This document shows, one piece after another, positions 9,430 to 20,823 of a DNA stretch of 64,000 nt. The first letter of the stretch is position 1, and each line of letters starts with the position of its first letter. Source of the DNA: Choristoneura fumiferana. Its lineage: Eukaryota; Arthropoda; Insecta; Lepidoptera; Tortricidae. Location of the stretch: the NCBI RefSeq assembly GCF_025370935.1, contig NC_133478.1, forward strand, positions 15,019,945 to 15,083,944. Reading direction: 5' to 3'. Made by a program: the position numbers and the translations under genes. Below the pieces are notes generated by a model that saw only the letters and a program-made list of their open reading frames with translations, had not been told where the DNA came from and did not search any database.

Positions 9430-12325
9430 AATCATAATGCGTTGTCATTTAAATATTTACATGAGTTTAAGTGTTTAATAAATATTTCACTATTATTGAA
9501 ACGTGAAATATAAATCCAGCTGATTCGGGGTCGATATATATACAGTTTTGGATTTATGTTTGTGAATATGTGGTATTGGAATTTAGAATTTAAAGCTACA
9601 GCAATAAGGTTCACTGGTTCGTATGACGCAAGGTCTATACATTACAAGGATCGTCCATGCGCGGGGCGCAGATTTTCAATATCCGTTGGGAAGGTTTATG
9701 TTCAAATCCCGGCTTATTTAAGGGTAAAAAGCTAGCATGTTGATCTGCAAACTGGTTGGTATTAATAAACGATGTTTTTTCTTATACATAGCCTTTTACC
9801 CGTCTGCCGACATGAAATTTCTTTTCTCAGATTTCACAAGTTTATATACTTAAATGTAGATCTTCCACAGACTTTTAGTCGGAAAAAGGTTTTTGTTAAG
9901 AGTTTTAATTTTATTACAAGCATTTTTTTGCCATCGATACATTTAAATAGGTAGTTATATTTTCAGTTATAAAAACTTCAACTAAGAGAATTTCGCCATG
10001 GAAAGACGATCCTGGCCAGATCACAGCAATTAGGATATCCCAATTTTTAACAACATAATAATATAATAAATCGAAAACCATTTGGAGAAATAGGCTTTGT
10101 GAAGCGTTTTCAGATTCCAAAAATTTGATAAACTGATAAATTAACAAAATTTAAGTAATGACCCTCATTCGACCCCTGCAGTGTCGCGTCACAAAAGCAG
10201 TTATAAAGCAGGTCTACACTCTTAAGCAAATTGACAGTTTGAAATGTTGCTGTCCTGCTTATAATAGCAAAGAGTGACAAAGATAGAACTTTAATCACAT
10301 GATGCGCACCCGGCTTAAACAGTTGTCATTTATCGTAAAGTCCGAAATGTATACTAGTATTTCCAAAGATTTTTTACAAATTAAATTATTAAATTACTAC
10401 GTTACAAGTAAATACAAAAGAATTTAAAAATCAGATTTTTTAATAAAAAATATCTATTTACTATCACACCATTAAACAAACAGGAATAATCGAAGCCAAA
10501 ACAAGAGAAATAAATAAAACTATTTGTCATGGTTCATTTAGGACTCTAAGCCGTGCTTGAATTATTGTCAAATTGTAATGCCATAGATTATGTTATGTAC
10601 GACCTGAATTTTTTCTAGGCAATGGAACGTGGCTGTCTCACTGTGACGTCATCCAGCGTATTTCAAAATAATTGAAAATGGTATCTTAAAATATCCTATT
10701 CTTTTCAAAAATAAAATAAAAACTATAGGTTATTTTTTTGGTGCATCCCAATTTCACTACCATCTTATTGCAATGTCACCGGACTAACTAAATTTTATCT
10801 CAAAAGAATACAAACATTGGAACATAGAACCTCCTCCTCTTTTGAAGTCCGTTAATCAAATGGTCAAAAAATGGTTTGCAACTTTAGAAACACAACTTGT
10901 ATACAAAGTTATCTTTGGCAATTGGCACTTAAAAATGTACTCTTATCTGTGATCGCTTCTAACAATGGTGAGCTGGCTGTAGGTAAATGGTAGGTGTTGA
11001 ACGCGAGTATCGGATCTGTTATGTATTTTTATTCTGTGCAATGTTATGGTGGTTACTCTGTGAGGCTATCAAGTGTGAGTATCGAATCTGTTATGTAGTA
11101 TCTAACTATTTTCTAATCTGTGGATACTCTGGTGTTGTGGTATAGTAGTTAATCTGTGAAACTATCAAATGTGAGTATTTAATCTGTTATGAACTAGTAA
11201 TCTGTGGAAAAAGAATGCTAAGTTGATATTGTAAATGTACGTAAATGCCTAACACACTAGTGATTTAATGTCAGAGAATATCAGAAAGAAAGAAAGAAAG
11301 GTTTATTTTGGCTCCATAAGTACGACCTAAAAACTAAGACTAAAACTAGCACTAAAACTATGTTACTTGGTTGGATCAGCTAGATCGAATTACAAAAACA
11401 TGGTGTACATGAGCAGGACAAAGAAGAAGCAATTGAAGTTGAGTCAAGTTCTCCTTAAACTGTTTAAACATAATTGTAGTTTTTGATTTCTAAAAAAAAA
11501 ACTAAATTTATACGGGATTTTGATAAGGAATTCGCGAAAACAATTAATAATACGAGTAGGTACTTAAAGAAAATTCAAGAAGATTGTATTAATGCTGAAA
11601 CACAATTTTCCAAGCATTTTTCGACATAGTTAAGATTTCTCCGGCTAAAATTGAAAATTACTTAAGTATATATAAAAAAAGTTTTTTCCACCTACCTTTT
11701 ACTTTTATAAATAAACTTATTATTAATATTAAAAATAAATAAACTTGTCAGCCAATTTACTTATAAGGAATAATTTTAAATCTAGTAACTAAGCAACATA
11801 ATTTATTTTCGTACTGAATCGTGAAGTGTTATGGTTGCTGTCACAATTTTCCATGTCAATTTTCCGGCTTCGTGTATTTATCCTGCTCCAACAAAAATGT
11901 CACTGTGCCATTACAAGTCGCGCACCAATATTTTTCTACCTTCCTTCATTCTAATAACAAGTCGTATGTTCTCCTAAAAGGCAGTTATAAAATACAACTC
12001 TTCCGTATCTTGCGCAAGTACTTCCACCCTATTATGTTAAGGAAACGTTTTTGGCTCAACAGATCACATGAAAGAAAATAGTACTAAAGAAATCACAAAG
12101 TTACCCTGCGAATTGCGTTCTAAAAGCGTTGTTTAACCCCAGCGATAGAGTCTACAGGGTATGCTTTAAGTAAAGTTGCGTAATCGTAATTGCGTATTAC
12201 CTTTGGAAAAGATAAACGACATCATTAGCCATCGGAATAAATGAAATAGCTGTCGGTGCGATCAGGAAGTGGGATCGCTTGCCTTTGACATCCGGAAACG
12301 AGTTAGTGAAACAATTTGAAGGTCG
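9430..12325. other. Gene-free AT-rich stretch
   Basis: No coding signal found. Short LINE-tail-like boxes ('gtagaacctgcttttttgaa' near 9400 and 'atagaacctcctcctctttt' near 10825) are repeat debris. A loose minisatellite at 10985-11215 repeats 'gagtatcgaatctgttatg'-like units. A GAAA microsatellite sits at 11282-11300. Confidence 0.5.
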
Positions 12326-12428
12326 ATATTGAGGGAGAACTAGCTTTATGTGAGTCATAATAAAAGTTGCACGCTCACAGTGGCGTGACTAATTGGGGTT
12401 TTTCTGTTCGGCACATGCAAGCCGTAGT

Positions 12429-12600
12429 GGTTTTGTGGTTTGATCTATGGCCTCTCGCTTCTCTAAGTTTTTTTAGAAATGTATATGCGAAATTACATTT
12501 GAAACGTATAATTTACTTTTTGGTGAAAAAAAAAACATTGTGACGAAGACTTGATACACTTGCGAAGTAGTACAATGATGTGTAAGAAACTTGGAAACCG
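12429..12600 (+). mobile_element. Diverged pol III SINE
   Basis: Begins 'gccgtagtgg...tggtttgatctatggcctctc', the SINE head, and continues with 'gcgaaattacatttgaaa'. The B box is deleted. Just upstream, 12326-12425 resembles 12972-13085 (shared 'gtgagtcata', 'gcgtga', 'taattgg'), a separate low-copy repeat. Confidence 0.55.
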
Positions 12601-12795
12601 TAGATTAAGATTCACAGATTAGAATAGATTTATTTATTGCCTTATGAAAAAATACATTATAAATATGTACGTGTCGGGTAATTATAAGAAATTTACAAAA
12701 GGATCATTAAATTGTATACAACATAAATAAATGTATGGTAGTAGCAAATTACAATAAATTGAGCCCTCGTGGGATAACAGCGTCAGCACTCTTGT

Positions 12796-12915
12796 GGTGA
12801 TTTTTCAACGGCGAGGCGAGACGAGACTAGAATTGTGTATGCATTCTCGCGCCGCCACACAACTTTAATTCTCGTCTCGCCTCGTCTTGTCTCGCCTCGT
12901 CGGTGGAAAATCACC
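12796..12915. mobile_element. MITE-like foldback element (120 bp)
   Basis: Ends ggtgatttttcaacggcgag / gtcggtggaaaatcacc are inverted repeats, followed inwards by 'gcgagacgagact' and its complement 'gtctcgcctcgtc'. The 60-codon ORF over it is an artefact of the repeat. Confidence 0.7.
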
Positions 12916-13389
12916 TTAATTCTGCGAGGAGTCCTATGCCCAGTTTTGGGACTTTTATAGGCCAAAAATGACGATATTGCTCTTGAGGGATAATTAATTA
13001 TACGTGAGTCATAGTAATTTGCATGCTTGCAGTTGCGTGAGTAATTGGAATTTTCTTTTCACACACAATTAGTCATGCATGCCTTTTAATGTTATCTCTA
13101 ATTTTTGCTCCATACGTTCAAAAGTAATATACCTAAAAACTTTTCGTTTCGTTGTTTAGATTCCAATAACCCTCTTGCATACTGCAAGTGCCACCTGCTT
13201 GAAGCAGGAAAGCGCAATATAGGAATTGTGTCTCCATCCGAAATCGATTGCAGAACGACGTGACATAAGAAAATTATAAACGGTTGTTCAATGAAATCTG
13301 TGAAAAAAACACAAAGGTTTTTAAAAATAGACATAGCTTCGACGTAAATTAAGCTTTCAGAGTTTAAGTATTTTATGCCTTTTTACCGC

Positions 13390-13530
13390 GCTTACTGTTT
13401 TCTATATTACTTCAGAAAACGACCAAGCGGTCATCTGATGAAAATCAATGATCGGCCTGTGGTCATCCATAACATGAATAGGATTAGAAGTGCATTTCCG
13501 GCCTTTTAGGAAAGAGTAGGTTCGTTGTGC
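13390..13530 (-). mobile_element. Worn fragment of second SINE family
   Basis: Boxes 'gaccaagcggtcatctgatg' and 'gcatttccggccttttagga' match the order in 4449-4665, with heavy divergence. The neighbouring 90-codon ORF at 13532-13804 has no supporting evidence. Confidence 0.5.
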
Positions 13531-13989
13531 GATGGTCCCTATTGAACTGGAGATCTGTGGTGAACTGTCAATAGTTGAAGTGGTGAGGGTGGAAATAAAC
13601 TCGGTTACAAGTGGTGTAATGAAGAAACTTAGCTGCAGGCACCAGATTACTCGAAGAACGCTCGAATTACTCGATGCGTTTCCTATGATAGATGTGGGAT
13701 ATAAAATATACAGGTATGAAACATCCCTCTACAAAGACAGATTATCCGCAGTAGTTCCTTTGGGAGCACAAAAAAGGAGAATTTTTAGTATGATAAGAAA
13801 ATGACTAAAGACACTACTGCGAGTAATCTGCAGAGACAGTGGGTCAAGCCGTTTAAAATTGAGCCATCAGTGTCACCAAGCCAAAATTCAGTTTATATCT
13901 TTTTGTAAAGCCAAATTATTTAAAGCTTAAAATCATCGCTATGAAGAGTCGATCCATTCGGTCAAAAATATTTCCTAGCATCCTTTTTT

Positions 13990-14063
13990 AGCCCTCTTGT
14001 TCTGAGAGGAGGCCTGTGCCCAGCAGTGGGACGCACATAGGCTGGGATGGATGGATGGATGGA
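13990..14063 (+). mobile_element. SINE 3'-end fragment with GGAT tail
   Basis: Only the last part of the SINE is present: 'agccctcttgttctgaga', 'cagcagtgggac', then a (GGAT)n tail. It is 5'-truncated, as expected for target-primed reverse transcription. Confidence 0.75.
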
Positions 14064-14496
14064 TCCTTTTTTCCATACACCCAATGAAAACAGAATCATT
14101 GAACGGGTATACCGGATGGTTATGACTGGTCCACGAACAAAGAAGGTTCTAAACACGTAGAATATATCAAGTGACCGATATGATGTAACAGTAGGTATTA
14201 TCCCAAATAGTAAATAAGTAACAACCCTGACACTAAATATTTATATTTTATATGTTTTCTCACTCCAAGCAATCAGTTAAAGGCTAAACAATTTTTACGA
14301 TTAGGGTTCCGTCCGTCATAAAATTCGAATAGTATTAGCCTAGTCCTGATCGACGGGATCAATAAAACCGCCGGAGCGTTGGATAGTATTACAATATAAA
14401 AATTGGACTCGAAACGGGTTAAGTTGGAAATCTTGATGCGTCATGACGCAATAATGCGTCAATAGATGTGTGAAACCACTTTAGTTGTCAACCCTT

Positions 14497-14798
14497 CATC
14501 ATCCCAGCCTATATACGTCCCACTGCTGGGCACAGGCCTCCTCTCAGAACAAGAGGGCTTGGGCTATAGTTCCCACGCGGGCCCAGTGCGGATTGGGAAC
14601 TTCACACGCACCATTGAATTGCTTCGCAGGTTTGTGCAGGTTTCCTCACGATGTTTTCCTTCACCGCAAAGCTCGTGGTAAATTTCAAATGTAATTCCGC
14701 ACATGAATTTCGAAAAACTCAGAGGTGCGAGCCGGGGACTGAACCCACGACCCTCTGCTTGAGAGGCGATAGGTCAAACCACTAGGCCACCACGGCTT
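14497..14798 (-). mobile_element. Near full-length pol III SINE
   Basis: Minus-strand copy with recognisable tRNA-like head: on plus, 'ctaggccacca' is the complement of the A box (tggtggcctag) and 'gactgaacccacgaccctc' covers the B box and arm. A CATC tail begins it at 14497. The direct repeat ACCCTT at 14491-14496 and 14799-14804 is a plausible 6-bp target duplication. Confidence 0.8.
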
Positions 14799-15311
14799 AC
14801 CCTTACGATTATGACATTAGATATTTGTTATCAGGTTAGGAATGTTTTTTATAAGAATAGTAACCAGTCTACATTCAATCTAATTAACCGTGATTAATTA
14901 AAAACTAGTAATCCTTACGACAAGGCATAATTACATTTTACGTCGGTGCCAAATAAGCATACGCCCGCCTGGTAAACAGTAACTGTAGCCCTAGATACAA
15001 AATATCGAGAGGGGGTTTGTATTCGGTTTGTCTACCCTTCAAATGTCTAGTATCTATAGAATTATTTCTTAAAAAACGCCAATGGTTCATTCCACCGATA
15101 GTGTATGTGGAATAAAGCTCCCCTGGATGTCACATGTGACCATTTAGGCCTCAAGGCGTTAACCCTAAACTTGGCAAGTTAAGACAAAGCGTACTCAATT
15201 CAAGCCTCGTTGGATTCTTGTAGAGTTAACAAAAATAACTTTAAAAAAACTACAAAAAGATGATCTTAAATTATGTATCTTATTAGATACGTTGCCAAGG
15301 TTAGGGTAAAA

Positions 15312-15550
15312 AACACACACCTGTATTCCCAAATGGTAGGCAGAGCACACGTAACGTTACCGCTTCGGAGCCACTTTTAGCAATTTTTGGTTTTAAGTTT
15401 GACAAAAACGGTACAATAGTGACAGGTTGCTAGCCTGTCGCCTACGGTATACCTTAACCTATATTCTCAGTCCCCTCTGCACGTGTGGTGTCAGGTTACA
15501 ATTACACCTCTCCATTTCTTCCGTGGATGTCGTAAGAGGGTAAAAACAAT
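15312..15550 (+). repeat. Dispersed repeat Z, copy 2 (longer)
   Basis: Same opening boxes as 7733-7860, then extends through 'ttgctagcctgtcgcc' and 'tgtcgtaagagggtaaaaa'. Probably the 3' portion of a LINE. Confidence 0.6.
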
Positions 15551-15607
15551 ACTACTTAATTTGATGAGAAAAACTAAATAAACGTACCTACCTGACCTAC
15601 GCAGTGA

Positions 15608-16036
15608 CAATGAGGGCTATCGTTTTTTGTCTCACTAAATGGCGCACTGTTACGTGAGGTTTTTAAGTATGGCTTTCAAAGTCTGTTATTACGGGCGTGA
15701 AAACAAAGTTTAGATTAAAATCATATTTAATACACCTTAAAACCATACCATATAAATATCGAGCATGCCACAGTGTTGCATAGTCCCCTTTTTGTTCGGA
15801 AAAAAGGGAAGACAAAGGTTTCCGAAAGATAAAACTGTCTCAAAACACAGACATTCATGACCTCGGTACGCATATTTGCCATAATTAATTTCAGATATTG
15901 CAAAATATTCACAAAATTATTCTAATTATAAATAAACCCGCGTAGCTCACACAAAAACTATGAGATTTGACATTTCGGACACCTCACGCTACACTAGCGC
16001 CTCTAGTGGCGAATTCATACGCGAAAGCCCTCATTG
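15608..16036. mobile_element. TIR element family T, copy 1 (429 bp)
   Basis: Ends CAATGAGGGCT...GGCGC and the complement (gcgcctc...cctcattg) are inverted. Further copies lie at 27933-28338 and 47038-47466. The interior is AT-rich and non-coding; ORFs over it are incidental. Confidence 0.8.
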
Positions 16037-16750
16037 CAATTAAATTGTATCTCTATTTCGACGAGGTTTTAACACAGAAAACCTGAAATTCGGTCAAAAT
16101 ACAAGTGACTTACTAAGCTGGTACAGATTCTAGCTAGTAAAGAATACAGTTGCTAGTTAAAAGGTAAAAACATATTTTCTTGTATACATCTTACACAAAC
16201 AAAATCCTACCGAGAACTCCAAGTAACACGTCATCATGTACCTACCTATACAAATAAATTTCTTGAGATCTTCCAAAAGTTAACATCATACATTTTATTT
16301 AGAGACACAAAGTTTGTTCCATTACGAAAATTAAATTAGTAAGCACTTGGCATATTAAAGGGGGAGGGAGAAAAGTTACTAAGTAAAGAAGTTTGAAGTT
16401 TTGTCTCATGCTCTGGTAATTACAAAATTACTGATACACTTAACCGCCTTAGGACAACTTTTTGTTTTCTAGTACTTTATTTTTGATTAAAAAATTGGAG
16501 GAAAAACTGTGAAGGATGAAATTGATTCTTCTTTAACAACTCTCCTTCTTAAATCTTATGTCATTAGCAATACAGATGTCAGCAGGGTGTCGTCTATTGG
16601 GCATTAGCGTGACGAGCACTCGAACGTTTACCTTATTAATATTTACACGGTATTTTTCAAAGTACTTGACTCAAAAAACTCAAAAAAAAATGAAATCCTA
16701 AAATTTCAATTTCAATAACGGACGGCTAGTATGAAATAAGTACTTACTAA

Positions 16751-17055
16751 GGGCCTACGCCAGCTGGCACGGGTAAACGGAGCGGGCGCATGCCTGCAGT
16801 TAAGCTTTGGTTTCCTATGATCAGTGGTGCCGTCATATAGCGGCCGTAATTGATACCGCTCCTCCTTCTCCTAGAGAGCGGTAATTGACACTGCTCTCTA
16901 GGAAAGCGCGCCATTTTGTTTACATAAACAACGTTCTAGTGACGTCATTCACAGCTTATTACGTTCGCTATAATGAAGGCACCGCTTGTCCTAGGAAACC
17001 AAAGCTACTCTCAATCCAGCCGCCCTGTGCAAACCGCGGCTACTAGGCGTAGGTA
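16751..17055. mobile_element. Nested MITEs
   Basis: An inner element 16804-17005 has long inverted ends (gctttggtttcctatgatca / its complement ending ggaaaccaaagc). It appears to sit within an outer pair of weaker inverted arms, 'gggcctacgcc' at 16751 and 'ggcgtaggta' at 17046. Target duplications could not be fixed by eye. Confidence 0.55.
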
Positions 17056-18639
17056 GTTCAACAAAATAATTACGAGGTACGTTTATAGCTATTTTATTTA
17101 TTTCATATTTACTCATACGAGTACTGCGCTGAGATTATTGTAGAGATTTTTGTTCAGTAAGGACTATATAAGGTGGTAGAAAATTAGGTGCGGATATTTT
17201 TAGGGTATGTTATTAATAACCTAAGAATCAATTAAAGGTACACATAAATTATTTAAGTATTGTGTGGTAATATTTTTTTTATTTCATACAAAATTACAAT
17301 TCTGTCCAAAAATAATCATTCTTGCATTAACATTTGTTTTTTATTTATTTAATTTATATAATTAACAACTATGCAAATAATTGATGCTCAAAAATAGTAG
17401 TCCGCTTAATAGATTAATACAAGTTTTGTTAAAATCCGCTAATACTAATTCCAATATAAAATAGAACTGTCCACATATTTTGTAAGCATTTTAGTTAAGA
17501 CTTGATTCAATCAACTTTATCAAATGAAGAAGCCTACGTCCACCCACAGCTGATGGAATCCCAATGATTATTTTGTACTCACTATATAATGCTATTAAGG
17601 GTATATTTTGAGCAATGTAAACAAAAACAAGAATTGTTTATCCAATCCAATTATAAGAAACCAAAACAGACAAGAAGAAAGAATAAGAAAAATAAACAGT
17701 GAAGTAAATAATACAAAGATAAATGTTGCATTATCGCAACTGGTAGGGAAGATACTCAGAAATATCGACTTTCTCTCACAACATGTTAATCTTACTAATT
17801 ATAATCCTCATCATCATCATCATCATCATTGTCAGCCGCAACACGCCCAATATGCCATCCCCAAAGCATATTAAAGTGAAATAAATCATCTAGGTATCGG
17901 ATTCTTGTGATTTTTAGCAAGTTATTAGGTCCACCTTGAGGAGGGCCAACCTAAACGTGGCCGCTACTAAAGAACATACCAAAATCTTTCATCACTGATG
18001 ATATATATAAACTTTTAAATATTAGTTAGTATATTTTTTCCTATAATGTTTTAAAGCCTGAACCAATCTTGACAAAATTTATCAAAAGTGTGCGCCCTGG
18101 TTTGAATTACCTTTGTTACCTTATTTTGTTTTTTTGTTACCGATGTTTGTTGTTCAGCACCAGTAATACCAAGCTCGCTATAATAATTGATACACCCTGT
18201 ATAATCGAACCCCCCTTGACATGATTTATTAGGAAGCGGATTTGTGAATGTTTAGGGCAGCACCCTCTATTGGTGGGAAATAGACTGCTCTTAACACACT
18301 TGATTTGTTGCTTTTAATAAAAAATAAGTCGAGTGCTTTTTACCCTGTTCTAACTATATTAATGCCACTTATGATTAAGTACTACGAGTGTGACTTCAAT
18401 GTAATATCTAGTTCAACAAAATCACTACTATTATGAAAGCGAAAGTTCGTGTGTGTGAAGAATTTTAGTATAAAGATAAATGGATCTTAGAAATAGCAAA
18501 TATTTATGTTACTTTTTATTCCGATGTTTTGACGAGATCAGAATGTTCTCGTATGTATGTAAAATCCGCTTACTTATACTTTTCGCTAGCGTTAGTGTGT
18601 GTGTAGGTTTTCTGTATTATATTATGTAAGTTTTAAATG

Positions 18640-18795
18640 GGTCCTACAGAAAAGCTGCGCTACGGCTTTCTGTAACAATAATCTGAGTGGGAGCCCCTTT
18701 ATACTGTTCCATATATATTTTTTTCCGTCTAATGTATTTTTCTGTTTATTGTATGTACGTTATTTCTCTCTCTCCTCCCTCTTATATCATCTATA
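18640..18795 (+). repeat. Dispersed repeat with CT-rich end
   Basis: Boxes 'ctgagtggg', 'tttatact', 'ttttctgt' and a CT-rich tract recur at 37700-37855 (allele) and in the connectin intron at 59823-60005. Confidence 0.55.
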
Positions 18796-19264
18796 TCTCT
18801 TACGGTAAGTGATACGGTTAGAAATGTGAAATTTTCCATGAGTGTACTTCATGCAAGATGTTAGCTTTGCCACGTTATGAAGTATCTTTCTTTTAATCCC
18901 TGGGTAAATTGATTGATTGATTGATAGATGTAAGATAAGAATCAAATTTATCAACCTAGCAATATACAATTATTGCATCATAACAATGTATCTACGAACG
19001 CACATCACGAACAAGTCTAACTTTTATTCCAAAATAATTCAAAAGAACCCCAAAAACTCCCCTCGTCGAAGCTTAACATTTTAACATCATTTAGGCTTTC
19101 CTAAATCCATATTGAGATGTAACACAATAGTGACCAGAACAGGGAGATTTAACAATACATTAGGGTGAGAGTCACGCGCATTGACTAGTCATGTATTAGA
19201 GTGTGCTCAGTTCATTGAGGACGTGTTATGTTTTATAATTATAAAACAAGTATTATTGACTTTT

Positions 19265-19495
19265 TTTCAAGCTTTTATTCAACCTGCCCTATTAAGTAGG
19301 TAGTATATTTATTCTTCCAGTGGTCGGTTTGACTTGTGATTTGGTACTGGTACTTATGTAATACAATAATCTGGTAGTGATATCCTCATGGTCCGGGCAG
19401 GATCGTCTTCGCAGGAGGAAACTCCTCAATGATCAATGGTATCGACTTAAAATTTCGTACGGAAATGTAGTTTAGATAACAACGCAAGGATTGTT
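19265..19495 (+). repeat. Dispersed repeat Y, copy in segment A
   Basis: Follows the box order of 4120-4412 ('caagcttttattca', 'tctggtagtgatatcc', 'atggtatcgactta'). Its allelic counterpart is 38305-38540. Confidence 0.65.
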
Positions 19496-20104
19496 GGGGT
19501 GGGGAGGCCTATTTACGTACAACAGTGGACGTCCTACTACTTGCGAGAGGACGAATGTCCAATTATGGATGTTCTACGACATGATGATGATAATGATGTT
19601 TTGGCTCAGCCTGACTGAACTTTTAAAAACAGAATTTTCGACATTTGTAGCTTCAACGGTTTCGATTTTTCATACAACACATCATTATATTTTCGAAAGG
19701 CCGCCCTAATTGCTTGCGTGAAAAAAAAAGCGCTTTGCAAAATTTAAAGCTCCTAAGGCCCAGTAGTTTGGGCTGTGAGTTGATATACCAGGCAGGCATT
19801 CAGTCATCTTTTTCTTATTTAATTATATATGGATGATTATATTACATTTTGTACGGACTATAAGCAGTATTGATTCATTCAAATATTGTTTGCGCTAAAC
19901 AACGTCATGGTAAAAAATATCAGCTGAGAAAACAAAATTAACAAACGACTATTTTGTGATCTGATCGTTTTAATTTTTAGCTGTTCATTATGTATCCAAT
20001 AATAATAACATACACTTGTCTTAAAAAAACCTTTCATTTTGGGTACCTACCCAAATATTTCTGCAAATTATCTAACAATGTTAACAAAAGAAAGTCTTAA
20101 ATAA

Positions 20105-20633
20105 AACTTTATTATTATTATCTTTATTTATTTTCATTCTTTGGATTAGGTTTTTATAATAGTTATAAAATGTAAAATACAGAAAAGTACATACAAAACA
20201 AAAATATTATAAAAACGTAACCTATAGTTTGCCGCCGTTAACCGGCAGGGCCCAAGCTGCCGGTGGTCAGGGCCGCAGAGTGAGGAACCTCCGGAAGATG
20301 CGTGCCGTGTCCAGAAGTACCGGCTTCTGTATCTGGCCCTTGATCCAGTCTCTTGAGATGTTGGTCGAGACTCTTCGCTATTAGACCGTTTGTCGAAACG
20401 ACTATCGGGACAATGATCGTCGAGTCAACATCCCACATAGCAGTCACCTCGTGAGCCAAGTCAAGGTACTTGCTGAGTTTGTCCTTCTCGGCCTTCACGA
20501 GGTTCTCGTCATGTGGGATGGTGATGTCGACGAGCACTGCCTGGCGGTTTAATCGATCTGTCAGCACGATATCAGGCTTATTGGCTACAATAGTCCTGTC
20601 CGTGATGACAGATTGATCCCATTATTAATGTGA
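20105..20633 (-). pseudogene. R2/R4-like LINE: restriction-like endonuclease end and 3' UTR
   Basis: Minus-strand translation is open from about 20633 to the stop at 20238. It has 'ANKPDIVLTDR' then 'LVDITIPHD' and 'IIVPIVVSTNGLI'. The KPD...D arrangement is typical of the C-terminal restriction-like endonuclease of R2/R4/Dong-type non-LTR elements. A stop sits just upstream and no polymerase domain is present, so it is a 5'-truncated copy. A 3' UTR with AATAAA and an AAT-rich tail runs to about 20105. It lies on the same strand as, and just downstream of, the SVWC gene. Confidence 0.7.
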
Positions 20634-20823
20634 AATGTTTGATTAGCGTTAAGTGTAATGTGTGATTAAGTTATTGCTGGGTCCTAACAGCCATAGGCAT
20701 ATATATAGGGGGGTGGGGGGTCTGTGCCCACCTCAGGATGTTGGCTACCGATTCAAAATCTATAATACTGATATTTTCACACAACAAGGCCCCCCCTGAA
20801 AAATAACCCTAGATACGCCAATG

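Noticed and set aside
13532..13804. 90-aa ORF
   Set aside because: No family, no splice or start context, next to SINE debris. Cannot be excluded, but nothing supports it.
17814..17830. CRISPR-like short repeats
   Set aside because: (CAT)n and other microsatellites without spacers; eukaryotic DNA.
17608..17874. 88-aa Asn/Lys-rich ORF with His run
   Set aside because: The second copy carries frame-breaking indels (near 36707 and 36757), so the frame is not maintained. The His run is a CAT microsatellite.
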